Origin: Syntrophaceae bacterium
GTDB taxonomy: Bacteria; Desulfobacterota; Syntrophia; Syntrophales; PHBD01
Direction: 5' to 3'
NCBI GenBank assembly: GCA_013177825.1
Contig: JABLXX010000001.1
Span: 1-64,000 of the forward strand
Length of the DNA stretch: 64,000 nt
Positions 8,537-16,861 of the stretch are shown here, piece by piece. Numbering within the stretch: the first letter of the stretch is position 1; every line of letters starts with the position of its first letter. The notes under the pieces are model-generated. The model made no database searches, was not told the origin of the DNA, and saw only the letters and a list, made by a program, of their open reading frames with translations. A program made the translations under genes and the position numbers.

Positions 8537-9415
8537 TCAATCGGTTGGGGGAATCCTTCCCGCCGAGCGCTGTCCCGTCAGGTAGTCCGCCCTCAGGCTG
8601 CGTTTAATGGGACGTCCCTTCCGCCAGTCCGGAAGATCGAAATCGAAGACGATCTTCAGCATCTTCATGATGATGTAAAAGGTGGCCCCCCAGAGGATTT
8701 CCTCGGTTCCATCGGGTTCACGATGGATCAGGCACGGAAAATCCTGGCAGACCTCCTCTTTTGAGCCCGAGACCTCCGTGTAGGTCACAACGTAGCGCCC
8801 GTAACTCTCCTCCGCAAAGAAGGAGGCCAGGGGGATTTCGACCACCCGGGCGACCTCCCGGTTGGGCCGGAACATCCAGGGTGCATCCACCATGCCCATC
8901 AGCGGAAAAATCGTCCGGCGGAACAGGATGAGCGAATAAGTGGGCAGAGGGCCGAGAAAGCGGATCCGCAGCGGATTCAGGCCGAGTTCCTCCCAGGTCT
9001 CCCGGAGGGCGTTTGCCAGGAACAGGCAGATCAGCCGATGCTCCAAGTGGCCGCGGAGACGGGACAGTTCCCGGGGGCGCCCCTGAATGACGGGCATGGC
9101 GCCGGAACAGAGAAGCGAGCGGAATGCAACGTCGATAGCCCCGTGGAGCATGCCCCCCGGACAGCTCAGGTCCCCGGGCTGAGCCACCGTGGCGGAGCGC
9201 TTGATCAGCTGCAGGAAGGGAGTGTTCCCCTCCATCCGGATCAGGAGCAGGACCCCCGCAGCCTGGGCACCCTCTTTCCGGCCGCCCCGGATCGTTTCGT
9301 AGCGCTCGGAATAGTCGATCGGCGTGACGCCCAAGGCCTCGGTAATGCGAGCCGTCAGGTCCAGGGAAGGATGGGGGGAAAATCGTGTTGCCGGGGTTTC
9401 CATGGGGGGCACCAT
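8537..9415 (-). CDS. CoA-pyrophosphatase-like Nudix hydrolase with interrupted Nudix box
   Basis: A 292-residue protein. The N-terminal half has the hallmarks of CoA-diphosphatases (NudL/NUDT7): LLLIRMEG, QPGDLSCPGG, and later NALRETWEELGL, which supplies the REXXEEXG part. Between GG and the RE helix, however, about 45 extra residues are inserted (roughly GAIDVAF to LICLF), so the first half of the box is displaced and its usual glutamate is unclear. The reading frame is intact across the insert. ATG 9415 follows AAGGTG. If active it would hydrolyse CoA or acyl-CoA to phosphopantetheine, fitting this CoA-rich locus. The insert may alter or abolish activity. Confidence 0.78.
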   Translation of the reverse strand: MVPPMETPATRFSPHPSLDLTARITEALGVTPIDYSERYETIRGGRKEGAQAAGVLLLIRMEGNTPFLQLIKRSATVAQPGDLSCPGGMLHGAIDVAFRSLLCSGAMPVIQGRPRELSRLRGHLEHRLICLFLANALRETWEELGLNPLRIRFLGPLPTYSLILFRRTIFPLMGMVDAPWMFRPNREVARVVEIPLASFFAEESYGRYVVTYTEVSGSKEEVCQDFPCLIHREPDGTEEILWGATFYIIMKMLKIVFDFDLPDWRKGRPIKRSLRADYLTGQRSAGRIPPTD

Positions 9416-9449
9416 AACACCTTGCCGGCGGGGGCGTCCACGAAAACAG

Positions 9450-9474
9450 GAAGCCCGGCCGAGGGCCGGGCTTC
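9450..9474 (-). terminator. Terminator downstream of CoA-transferase gene
   Basis: GAAGCCCGGC (9450-9459) pairs with GCCGGGCTTC (9465-9474) around a five-base loop. On the minus strand it follows the CoA-transferase stop at 9503 and is trailed by a short T-rich stretch. Confidence 0.7.
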
Positions 9475-9502
9475 TTGTTCATCGGTATCGGAGAAGAGTC
9501 AA

Positions 9503-10861
9503 TTAACCTTTGCCGTTCCCGTTTCCGTTTCCGTTTTTCCTCCAGATATTCATCTTTTCCGCTTCCTTGACCAGCCCATCCCGGAGGTCTGGGTGGGCGA
9601 TATTGATCAGGGCCTCGGCTCGCTGCCAGGTTGATTTTCCGGCCAGGTCGGCAACGCCGTATTCGGTGACAATCATGTGGGCCTGGGTTCGCGGAACCGT
9701 TACGATCGATCCGGGAGGCAGGGTGGGTACGATCCGGGACTTGGTCTCCCCCGTTTTCTTGTCCTTGTAGGCGGCGTTGCAGCAGATGAAGGACATGCCG
9801 CCGTCAGACATATAGGCGCCGGTTGCGAAATCGAGCTGTCCACCTGTGCCGCTGATGTGCCTCGGACCCGATGATTCGGACGACACCTGTCCGAAGAGGT
9901 CGACTTCCACGCAGGCATTGATGGAAACCATGTTGTCGTGCTGGCACATGACATGAGGAGCATTGGTGTAGGAAACGGGATAGGACGCCAACGACGGATT
10001 CAGGTCTATCCAGTCGTAGAGGAACTGGCTGCCGGCGGCAAACGCGTAGGCGCTCTTCTTCTTGTCCACGCCCTTCTTCTTGTTGGTCAGTTTGCCGGCC
10101 TGGTACATGTGATAGTATGCATCCACCAGCATCTCCGTGTGGCAACCCAGGTCCTTGATGTCCGATTCGGCCAGTTTGGTCCCGATGTAGTTGGGCAGAC
10201 CGCCGATTCCAAGCTGGATACAGGCGCCGTTGGGAATCATGGGAACGATGTGGCTGGCGATCTTCACATCGATCTCGGTGGGGGCCGCCGGCGGGATCGC
10301 CTCGACCTTGGATTCGTGCTCGACGATGTAGTCGACCTCGGAGACGTGCACGACCTCGTCGCGTCCGCCCATGGCCCAGGGGAGCAGCGGGTTCACTTCG
10401 ACGATGATCTTCTTGGCGACATCCATCGCCGCACGAACCGCCGCGTTGCCCATATGCGTGTTGAAATATCCGTCCTTGTTCATTTTGGTTACGCGGATCA
10501 TGGCAACGTCGACGGACTTGATGCTCTTCTTGTAGAAGAGGGGCTGATTGCGGAAAATCATGGGATGATAATAGCACCGGCCTTTATCGTGGAGTTTGCG
10601 CGAGTAGCCGGAGAAATGCCAATCCTGATAGGTAAAGACTTCTCCTTCGGGGTCTGCCTCGACGCAGGCCTGGGGGGTCAGGCTCAAAGTGTGTCGGATA
10701 TTGATGTCTTTGAGCTCATCCTTGCGGGCGGCAAGGGCCTTGTCTAAGGCAATCGGCTTGGTATGGCCGAATCCATAGTCAATCCAGTCCCCGCTCTTCA
10801 CCACTTTTACAGCTTCTTCCGGGCTAACCAACTTCTTCCGATACTCCTCTGCGTAAGACAT
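9503..10861 (-). CDS. 4-hydroxybutyrate/butyrate-type CoA-transferase
   Basis: A 452-residue protein started at ATG 10861, which has AAGGAGGAAGG just upstream; an earlier in-frame start at 10948 lacks one. It has the two-lobe organisation of class I-related acetyl-CoA hydrolase/transferases. IQLGIGGLPNY is at residues 215-225 and GCHTEM at 239-244. E243 aligns with the catalytic glutamate of clostridial 4-hydroxybutyrate CoA-transferase (E238 there). ATEYGVADL-like ending motifs (VTEYGVADLAG) are also present. The tail ends in a glycine/asparagine run NGNGNGNGKG. It probably exchanges CoA between acetate and a short-chain acyl group in energy metabolism. Confidence 0.9.
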   Translation of the reverse strand: MSYAEEYRKKLVSPEEAVKVVKSGDWIDYGFGHTKPIALDKALAARKDELKDINIRHTLSLTPQACVEADPEGEVFTYQDWHFSGYSRKLHDKGRCYYHPMIFRNQPLFYKKSIKSVDVAMIRVTKMNKDGYFNTHMGNAAVRAAMDVAKKIIVEVNPLLPWAMGGRDEVVHVSEVDYIVEHESKVEAIPPAAPTEIDVKIASHIVPMIPNGACIQLGIGGLPNYIGTKLAESDIKDLGCHTEMLVDAYYHMYQAGKLTNKKKGVDKKKSAYAFAAGSQFLYDWIDLNPSLASYPVSYTNAPHVMCQHDNMVSINACVEVDLFGQVSSESSGPRHISGTGGQLDFATGAYMSDGGMSFICCNAAYKDKKTGETKSRIVPTLPPGSIVTVPRTQAHMIVTEYGVADLAGKSTWQRAEALINIAHPDLRDGLVKEAEKMNIWRKNGNGNGNGKG

Positions 10862-11276
10862 GAACACCTTCCTCCTTATGAAAGTAGTTACACTCCTCCC
10901 CCCTTCAGGCCTCGCCGTCAATTTGCAGAAGACGGAGTCTTCCAGCAACTACGCTGGCAGTTCCATTTCTCCTGCTGCTATTTTGCATCAACTTGTTTGG
11001 GGGTACCGTCCCCTAGCATATCAAATTTGAAAAAGCAACCTTCGAATGGCGCAAGGAATAAATCTGCAAAAAAGAATAAAAAGACAGAAAAAGATTGTTA
11101 CTGCGGCATTTTACAGACAACGAAGGCAGAAAGATGTGACAACCTGCGGGGACAACAAAGCGCGGGCCGGCGAGCAGGTGAGAGGAGAATGGACGATGAT
11201 GCAGTCCCCGGTCTCTATCCGATCTTTCTTTACGCCAGGACAGCGGCATGAAAAATGGGTGGAAGGGAGGAGTGGA
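10862..11276. other. Intergenic stretch upstream of CoA-transferase
   Basis: About 415 bases with no convincing gene. It is AT-richer than its surroundings and presumably holds the CoA-transferase promoter and leader. I could not fix a promoter. TGATATGCT at about 11020 on the minus strand looks like an extended -10 element but has no clear -35 element. Confidence 0.5.
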
Positions 11277-11399
11277 ATGAGACGCAAGCGATTTGTGCCT
11301 GAACTGATCATCGGGTATCTGTGGGAAACGTAGAAGACGATACGACAATGGGAAACATCGGTTTGTCGCGAGCATCAAGGATGGCAATTCTGATCTGAG
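11277..11399 (+). pseudogene. Remnant of an IS3-family transposase OrfA
   Basis: ATG at 11277 follows a good ribosome-binding site (GGGAGGAG) and opens MRRKRFVPELIIGYLWET before a stop at 11331-11333. IS3-family OrfA proteins typically start M(R/K)(K/R)(K/R)RFxxEQIIGxLxEAE, so this is a recognisable start. Beyond the stop the same frame continues with SVCREHQG, like the LCREHGI segment of OrfA, and then stops again. No OrfB or terminal repeats are seen. It is a decayed insertion-sequence fragment next to a tRNA gene. Confidence 0.45.
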
Positions 11400-11413
11400 C
11401 GCAAAAGGGCACG

Positions 11414-11450
11414 GAAAAAGAAAAGGACCTGGAGGTTTCTCCAAGTCCTT
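11414..11450 (-). terminator. Terminator after tRNA-Met
   Basis: On the minus strand AAGGAC-TTGGAG (from 11450) pairs with CTCCA-GTCCTT around a short loop, followed by TTTTCTTTTT. It starts eight bases after the tRNA 3' end. Confidence 0.75.
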
Positions 11451-11457
11451 CTATTCA

Positions 11458-11534
11458 TGGTAGCGGTGCCTGGATTCGAACCAGGGACACTACGGATATG
11501 AGCCGTATGCTCTGACCAACTGAGCTACACCGCC
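11458..11534 (-). tRNA. tRNA-Met (anticodon CAU), elongator type
   Basis: The 77-base minus-strand sequence folds as a full cloverleaf. The acceptor is GGCGGTG/CACCGCT, with a G-U first pair. The D arm is GCTC...GAGC. The anticodon stem is TACGG/CCGTA with loop CTCATAT (anticodon CAT). The T arm is CCTGG/CCAGG with loop TTCGAAT, and CCA is encoded. A paired position 1-72 and no run of three G-C pairs in the anticodon stem argue against an initiator tRNA. The lysidine-modified tRNA-Ile (CAU) is the alternative, but the D-arm sequence favours elongator Met. Confidence 0.92.
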
Positions 11535-11561
11535 GTTTGCCTTTGCAAAGCAGGCGACCGC

Positions 11562-11588
11562 ATTATAACAGAAATACGATCTTGTCAA
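11562..11588 (-). promoter_or_regulatory. Sigma-70 promoter of tRNA-Met
   Basis: On the minus strand a perfect TTGACA (11588-11583) and a perfect TATAAT (11567-11562) are separated by 15 bases, slightly short. The pair sits about 30 bases upstream of the tRNA 5' end. Confidence 0.75.
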
Positions 11589-11601
11589 CCTCCTATTGCT
11601 T

Positions 11602-13356
11602 CTATCTCTGGCCTTCCGTGGGCTCTGCCTTGGGGATCTGGGTGGCCACCGGCGTCATCTTGTAAGCGGCCAGAACGCTCGTCTCGCCGAAAGACATTCC
11701 TGTTGAGAGGACCAGAGCCATGACGATTTCGTTCTCCCCGTCGTTGTCAACGTCCTTGTATTGGTAATCCGCCACGTAGCCGTTGATTTTCCGGGTTCGC
11801 CAGTTTTCCACCATGCCGAGGCCGTCCCACTCGATGTTGTAGAACTCGCTCGATGTATAGAGCTTCACGTTTCGCATGACCCGCGCGGAGGCGGAGATGT
11901 TCTTCACCAGCAGGATCTCGCGTCGGCCGTCCTTGTTGAGGTCCGTCGTGAGAATGCGCGTGTTCACCCAGTATTTGCTGAGGTAGGCCTCCACTGCCGT
12001 TCCGCTCGGGGCCTCGACATAAAGGTTGCTCCCGCCGAAAGGCTCGTCGCTCCGGTAGAGAAGCTCACTGGCGCCGCCGAACTTCTGAAGCGAAGTCAGC
12101 GATTTCTCCGTTTCCTGATAGATGCAGAGGTAGTCGTCCTGGTTCAGGGCGATCACCCTCGTGGGTCCCTGGCCGAGGTCGTCGATCGTCAGGCTGAAGA
12201 CGGACATGCCGTAAGGGATTTTCATCCGCTGACCTTCGGTGTAACGAGTGCCGTCCCAGACAATTTCATGGATCGGTGTGTCGAAGGGCATGAATTCGTT
12301 CGTGTCCATGGATATGTTCATGGCGCGGATCCGCTGTCCCAGGAGCTGCTGGCTCGCCGGGTTGTGCCGGTTGACCACCCGGAAGAACCATGGCAGATTC
12401 GAGGCGATCTGGACGAACTTTCCGTCCTTCCATTCATAGACGAAGGAGTTCACCGAGTTTTCAATGGCGTTCGTCACGATGATCTCGGGAACGCCGTTCC
12501 CGTTGACATCCGCTACATCCACCGACATGTAGTTATCCGAGGAACGTCCGGTAATCTTCTGCAGCATCCGGAATTCTTTACCCTTTTTCAGGAAGATCCG
12601 GATTTCGTTACGGCTGATGGCCACGATTTCGTTCAGGCCGTCGCGGTTCACGTCCCCGATGTCCATCCCCCGGAACTCCAGGGGGAAGCGCTCACTCATC
12701 CAGAACCCTCTACGATCCACCGGCTGCATGGCATTGATAAAATCGGGATTGATGGCCCCTGTGAATGTGCCGGTACGGCCCTTTCGCATGCCGGCGATAA
12801 TTTCCGATTCCCTCGTACTCGTCCCGGAGGGCTGAACCGCTGTCGGCGGCAGGGGTGTCAGGGGAGTGGTCTCTGCAACGGCGCCGCCAAGCACGTGGGT
12901 CTCGATTTTCTGGGCGAATTCCGTGATTTTCGGAATGACCTCGTCCATTCCCTTGGAGGAGGTAAAGACACCGACGGCGGCTTTGCTCGTCGCGATATCA
13001 ACCAGTTTGGCGTCGATGCTCAGGTTGCCGCCGATCTTGGTGACGCTGCCCGCGACGACGAAATCCGCCTTGAGGCTCTTCCCCAGAGCCTGAAGCTCCG
13101 CCATGGGCAGCTCCTTGCCGGCCTTGTTGCCAAGGGCGCCAAGCACCGCTTCCTTCCCGGGAACATCGATCCTGCCGGAGCTGGAAAGGCGGCTGGAGAG
13201 CATGTTCCAGATTCCCTGCTGGACATAATCAATATTTTCGGCGCTGGAGACGGAGAACGGCAGAACTGCCACGGTCTTGGTATCTTTGGCCCAGACAAGG
13301 CCGGCCGCCACAACCAGCACCACTGCAAGCATTACGATCCGAACATGTTTCATCAT
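11602..13356 (-). CDS. Exported protein: FlgO/TolB-like domain plus FG-GAP/VCBS-type repeats
   Basis: A 584-residue protein started at ATG 13356 (AGGAAA just upstream). It has a signal peptide, MMKHVRIVMLAVVLVVAAG, with likely cleavage after VWA. Residues about 30-165 resemble FlgO/CsgG-like outer-membrane-associated domains (VAVLPFSV, LKADFVVAGSV, DAKLVDIATSK). The C-terminal two thirds carry four Asp-rich repeat motifs typical of FG-GAP/VCBS blades: DVNRDGLNEI, DVNGNGVPEI, DLNKDGRREI and DVDNDGENEI. These motifs usually bind calcium in a beta-propeller. It is likely a periplasmic or surface-anchored protein. No flagellar genes are nearby, so the FlgO resemblance is structural only. It lies alone on the minus strand after tRNA-Met. 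Confidence 0.78.
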   Translation of the reverse strand: MMKHVRIVMLAVVLVVAAGLVWAKDTKTVAVLPFSVSSAENIDYVQQGIWNMLSSRLSSSGRIDVPGKEAVLGALGNKAGKELPMAELQALGKSLKADFVVAGSVTKIGGNLSIDAKLVDIATSKAAVGVFTSSKGMDEVIPKITEFAQKIETHVLGGAVAETTPLTPLPPTAVQPSGTSTRESEIIAGMRKGRTGTFTGAINPDFINAMQPVDRRGFWMSERFPLEFRGMDIGDVNRDGLNEIVAISRNEIRIFLKKGKEFRMLQKITGRSSDNYMSVDVADVNGNGVPEIIVTNAIENSVNSFVYEWKDGKFVQIASNLPWFFRVVNRHNPASQQLLGQRIRAMNISMDTNEFMPFDTPIHEIVWDGTRYTEGQRMKIPYGMSVFSLTIDDLGQGPTRVIALNQDDYLCIYQETEKSLTSLQKFGGASELLYRSDEPFGGSNLYVEAPSGTAVEAYLSKYWVNTRILTTDLNKDGRREILLVKNISASARVMRNVKLYTSSEFYNIEWDGLGMVENWRTRKINGYVADYQYKDVDNDGENEIVMALVLSTGMSFGETSVLAAYKMTPVATQIPKAEPTEGQR

Positions 13357-13448
13357 GGTTTTCCTTTCCACGGGCTCCGAGTTGAAACACCGGGGCGATT
13401 TCTAACATGGCACATCCGCGGCTTCAAGGTTTTTAATCTTACATGTTT

Positions 13449-15341
13449 TTAATCTTTCGGCCGGGTGCCGTCTTCCGGGTCCGTAAGCGGAATGGTCAGG
13501 TTGTAAATGCCGTATTCCATGACGGCCCGGAGCGGATAAGGGACCTTCTCGAAGACCTTCATCATGGCCTTGTTGTCGGCGAACACGTCGGCTGTGAAGG
13601 CCTCGATGCCCTGGTCCCGGGCCACCTGGATGAGCGTTTCCAGGAGGCAGGAAGCGATACCCCGCCCCTGGTAGCGTTCCTCCACAACGAAGGCCATGTC
13701 GGCGTAGAGGGGACGGTCCCGGTGGCGGACATACCGCCCCTCGGCGATGATCCGCTCCATGCCGTTTTCCTCGACCACGCCGACGATGGACATGGCGCGC
13801 CGGTAGTCGACGTTGACGTATTCCTGCATCTTCGTGTGGGGCATGGCCTTGATGGGGCTGAAATATCGATAATAGACGGTCATGTCGGAGAACCGGTAGA
13901 AAAGCCGGCGCATTTCCTCTTCGTCGGAGGGCTTGATGGCACGGAAGCGGACCGTGAGGTCGCCCTTGAACGTATGCGTGGTCGTGATCTTCTCGGGGTA
14001 GAAAAAACCGGCCTCGGAGAGAAAGATCTGGTCTGCGTAAAGAATCCGGGACTCCTTGGCCTGGCGCACCAGTTCGGGCCGGTCGTCCGGGTGGGCGATG
14101 TCGATGATGGCCTGGGCCCGCTCCCGCACGGTCCGCCCCGTCATGGAGGCGATGCCGTATTCGGTGATGATCAGGTCGAGGGACTCCCGATTGGTGAACT
14201 GGTTCGGATATTCATCCGACGACAGAACGATGTTGGACTTGCCCTTGAGATTCCGGCTCGGGAGGGCGAAGATCGTCCTGCCCCCCTTGGACCACTCCGC
14301 GCGGGCGAAGATATCCTGGGCCTGCCCCGGTGTGGCGGTAATGTTTCCCCGGCCTACGTGAAGGGCGATTCCGCCCGTGATGTCCACCTTCCGGGCGGGG
14401 AGGATCGCGATCATCTTATCGTTCAGGCTCATGCGCGAGTAGTCGGACACGACGTCGATGGACTGGAATTCCACCATGGGGTTCCGGTGGAGCCACTGCA
14501 TCAGTTCAGGCGTTCCCTGGGCATAAACGGTGAGAGACTTTCCGCGGAAATACCCTTTTTTCATGTTTGTGACGGCCCCGCATTTTACCAGTTCCATCAG
14601 TGGGTCCGTGAAGAAAGTCGAATGGATGCCGAGGTTTCGCTTCCGCATGAGGTGTTTTCCCAGGGCCTCGAAAAGGGTCCCCGAATAAAAGGACAGACAG
14701 CTCCCGTCTTCGATGACGGAGGCGATGTTGGACGCCACCTTGTCCAGCACCTCGTCCACGGGCCAGCGGGGAAAGTAGATCAGGGGCTCGTCTGACTGGA
14801 CCAGGTAATTGAATTCGCTGACGTGGACATGGGTGTTTCCGGTCGTCCAGGGGACGTCGGGATTGATCTCGCCCACGACGAGCGATGCCCGCTCCAGGGC
14901 GTATTTCGGGACGTCCGCCGACACTCCGAGGCTCACATATCCTTTCTCATCGGGGGGGGTGATCTGTACAAAGGCCACATCGATGCGGATCGTGCCGTTA
15001 TGGATGAGGCGCGGGATGTCGGAGTAGCGGCAGGGAACCAGATCCACCGATCCGGACGTGATGGCGGAACTGGCCAGCCACCCGGAAAAGAAGGTCTTCA
15101 TGCGGAACTTATGGGCATTGGCCGTGCTGCTGTAGGAGATGGCGTCTCCCATGCTCACCAACTGGATCAGCTCCAGATCGTTCAGGTTCGGCAGGTTCGA
15201 GTTCATCAGGCGCTTGACGAGGGTCCGGGGTTCCGACACCCCGGTTCCAAGGAAAATACTCATTCCCGGCTCGATCTTCGTAAGCACGACATCCGGGGAA
15301 ACCATTTTTTTCTGCCAATCCAGGTCGTTGAGGTTGACCAT
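13449..15341 (-). CDS. CoA-transferase-like / GNAT acetyltransferase fusion lacking the catalytic Glu
   Basis: A 630-residue protein started at ATG 15341 (GGAAGGA seven bases upstream; a TTG at 15347 is possible). Residues 1-430 are a full acetyl-CoA hydrolase/transferase fold (FLGTGVSEP, ITEYGIASMTGRT, IDIAHPDDR). Residues about 460-600 are a GNAT acetyltransferase with the acetyl-CoA loop RYQGRGIA. Where active paralogues have GIHTEM, this one reads GIHSTFF, so the catalytic glutamate is replaced by threonine. The GIG motif is also changed, to SFYSGTL. It may bind CoA or an acyl-CoA as a sensor and drive acetylation through the GNAT domain. This inference rests on the missing residue and the fusion. 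Confidence 0.85.
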   Translation of the reverse strand: MVNLNDLDWQKKMVSPDVVLTKIEPGMSIFLGTGVSEPRTLVKRLMNSNLPNLNDLELIQLVSMGDAISYSSTANAHKFRMKTFFSGWLASSAITSGSVDLVPCRYSDIPRLIHNGTIRIDVAFVQITPPDEKGYVSLGVSADVPKYALERASLVVGEINPDVPWTTGNTHVHVSEFNYLVQSDEPLIYFPRWPVDEVLDKVASNIASVIEDGSCLSFYSGTLFEALGKHLMRKRNLGIHSTFFTDPLMELVKCGAVTNMKKGYFRGKSLTVYAQGTPELMQWLHRNPMVEFQSIDVVSDYSRMSLNDKMIAILPARKVDITGGIALHVGRGNITATPGQAQDIFARAEWSKGGRTIFALPSRNLKGKSNIVLSSDEYPNQFTNRESLDLIITEYGIASMTGRTVRERAQAIIDIAHPDDRPELVRQAKESRILYADQIFLSEAGFFYPEKITTTHTFKGDLTVRFRAIKPSDEEEMRRLFYRFSDMTVYYRYFSPIKAMPHTKMQEYVNVDYRRAMSIVGVVEENGMERIIAEGRYVRHRDRPLYADMAFVVEERYQGRGIASCLLETLIQVARDQGIEAFTADVFADNKAMMKVFEKVPYPLRAVMEYGIYNLTIPLTDPEDGTRPKD

Positions 15342-15381
15342 GATCAAATCCTTCCAGATAGTTTTTTGAAAACCGGCGGGC

Positions 15382-16032
15382 TCAACCGTTCCCGGCCGGG
15401 ATGACGTGGAACAGGACGGCGAAGAAATGACAGGTGCTGCCGCCGAGAACGAAGAGGTGCCAGATGGCGTGGGAATAGGGCAGGCGTTTCAGGAGGTAGA
15501 AGACGGCACCAACCGTATAGGAGAGTCCACCCGCCACGAGCCAGACCAGGCCGGCGGCGGACATGTTGGCCAGAAGCGGCTTGATGGCGAAAACCGCCAG
15601 CCAGCCCATGAGGAGATAGGCAATCGTGGCCGCGGTCCGGAATCGGTAGACGAAGAATATCTTGAACACGATGCCGAGGACGGCAATCCCCCAGACAATG
15701 CCGAGGAGCGTCCATCCCCATCCCCCCTGAAGGGTCACCAGGGTGAAGGGCGTATACGTGCCGGCGATGAGGAGATAGATGCAGGCGTGGTCCAGGGTCT
15801 TGAAGATGTGCTTCAGGCGCGGCGAGCGAGCGCTGTGGTATAGGGTCGAGGCCGTGTAGAGGAGAACCATGCTGATGCCGAAGACGCTGCCGCCCACGAT
15901 ATGACGCATGCCCCCGTAAAGGCTCGCAAAAACCACCATGATGATCAGGCAGGCGATGCTCAGGAGAGCGCCCGCTCCGTGGGTAACGCTGTTGAAGAAT
16001 TCTTCATGCCGGATCGCTCTGGAATCGTGCAT
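15382..16032 (-). CDS. Hemolysin III family membrane protein (PAQR/YqfA)
   Basis: A 216-residue protein from ATG 16032, three bases from the nitroreductase stop codon; an upstream GTG at 16047 is less likely. Seven hydrophobic segments fit the Hly-III/PAQR family. Family residues are present: EEFFNSVTHGAGA near the N-terminus, LYHS and LDHACIYLLIAGTYTPF in the middle, and HAIWHLFVLGGSTCHFFAV at the end. The conserved H, D and S residues form a likely metal site in this family. The physiological role is unsettled; it may be a membrane hydrolase or stress-related. It is probably translated together with the nitroreductase. Confidence 0.87.
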   Translation of the reverse strand: MHDSRAIRHEEFFNSVTHGAGALLSIACLIIMVVFASLYGGMRHIVGGSVFGISMVLLYTASTLYHSARSPRLKHIFKTLDHACIYLLIAGTYTPFTLVTLQGGWGWTLLGIVWGIAVLGIVFKIFFVYRFRTAATIAYLLMGWLAVFAIKPLLANMSAAGLVWLVAGGLSYTVGAVFYLLKRLPYSHAIWHLFVLGGSTCHFFAVLFHVIPAGNG

Positions 16033-16034
16033 GG

Positions 16035-16616
16035 TTATGCCTTCCACGGGCCTTCCACGACGATGTCCGTCAAGTCCTTCCGGGAAGAGGGGAACTCCCG
16101 CTCCTGGAGGTGCTGCGGCAGATCCTCCCTTTTCCCCGGCCGCCCGATGGCGATCATGGCTTCGGGCTGGAGAAAATCGGGCATGTTCAGCTCCGTCTTG
16201 GCCCGGTCGTAATTGAATCCCTGCATCCCGTGAATCACCAGTCCCATCAGGGACCCCTGAAGGGCCAGATGTCCCCAGGCGGCGCCGGCGTCATAACTGT
16301 GGGTGCGGGCGAACTTCCCGCTGTCGAAGGTTGTCTTCGAGGCGACGACGACCAGGACGGCCGCCCGATGCGCCCACAGCTTGTTGCTTTCCGTAAGGAG
16401 GTTGAAAAAAAGGTCCCATTGGGGAGTATTCCGCCTGCCGTAAAAAAAGCGCCACGGCTGGTTGTTGTTGGAAGAGGGCGCCCACCGGGCGGCCTCGAAA
16501 AGCGTCATAAGCTCGGCTTCCGGCAACTCCTCGCCGGACATGGCCCGGGGGGACCAGCGGTTCGGGAACAGTGGGTCCACCGGGTGGGACGGTTTGCGGA
16601 AATCTCGAATGTTCAT
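16035..16616 (-). CDS. Nitroreductase family protein
   Basis: A 193-residue FMN-dependent oxidoreductase started at ATG 16616 (GAAGGA upstream). The motifs RRWSPRAMSG-like (NRWSPRAMSGEELPEAEL), EAARWAPSSNNNQPWRF and the late AMIAIGRPGKRE are typical of nitroreductase folds, where the ARxAPSxxNxQPW region binds FMN. The mid-protein THSYDAGAAWGHLALQ matches the dimer-helix segment. The enzyme would use NAD(P)H to reduce quinone- or nitro-type substrates. It precedes hemolysin III with a two-base gap. A promoter at 16692-16721 would drive both. Confidence 0.88.
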   Translation of the reverse strand: MNIRDFRKPSHPVDPLFPNRWSPRAMSGEELPEAELMTLFEAARWAPSSNNNQPWRFFYGRRNTPQWDLFFNLLTESNKLWAHRAAVLVVVASKTTFDSGKFARTHSYDAGAAWGHLALQGSLMGLVIHGMQGFNYDRAKTELNMPDFLQPEAMIAIGRPGKREDLPQHLQEREFPSSRKDLTDIVVEGPWKA

Positions 16617-16691
16617 GGGGTCCTTCGCAAGGCCGGGCTCCCCGCCCGCTTGATCGCCGGCATGGCGGCGACGAAACGGGCGGACGACTGC

Positions 16692-16721
16692 TCTATAGGT
16701 AATGTCGGCGGGTCTTGTCAA
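16692..16721 (-). promoter_or_regulatory. Sigma-70 promoter for nitroreductase-hemolysin III
   Basis: Minus strand TTGACA (16721-16716) and TATAGA (16697-16692) with an 18-base spacer, about 70 bases upstream of the nitroreductase start. Confidence 0.65.
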
Positions 16722-16861
16722 TCCCTTTGAGAGAAAGCGCACCTTGCGGGATTCGCTCCACCTCTGTACAAAGGGACTTGCGCCGGGCCGGAATCCGGGG
16801 TAGAGGAGAGCCCTCGGCGGAGGCCGTTGAACCGCTGCCACATCCACGAATCAGGAAATCC

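Noticed and set aside
10942-10960. Sigma-54-like sequence CTGCCAGCGTAGTTGCTGG on the minus strand
   Set aside because: The essential GG at -24 is GC here, so the match fails at the key position.
11761-13452. A 563-codon open frame opposite the FlgO/VCBS-like gene
   Set aside because: Wrong-frame composition; the minus-strand reading has a signal peptide and four calcium-type repeat motifs.
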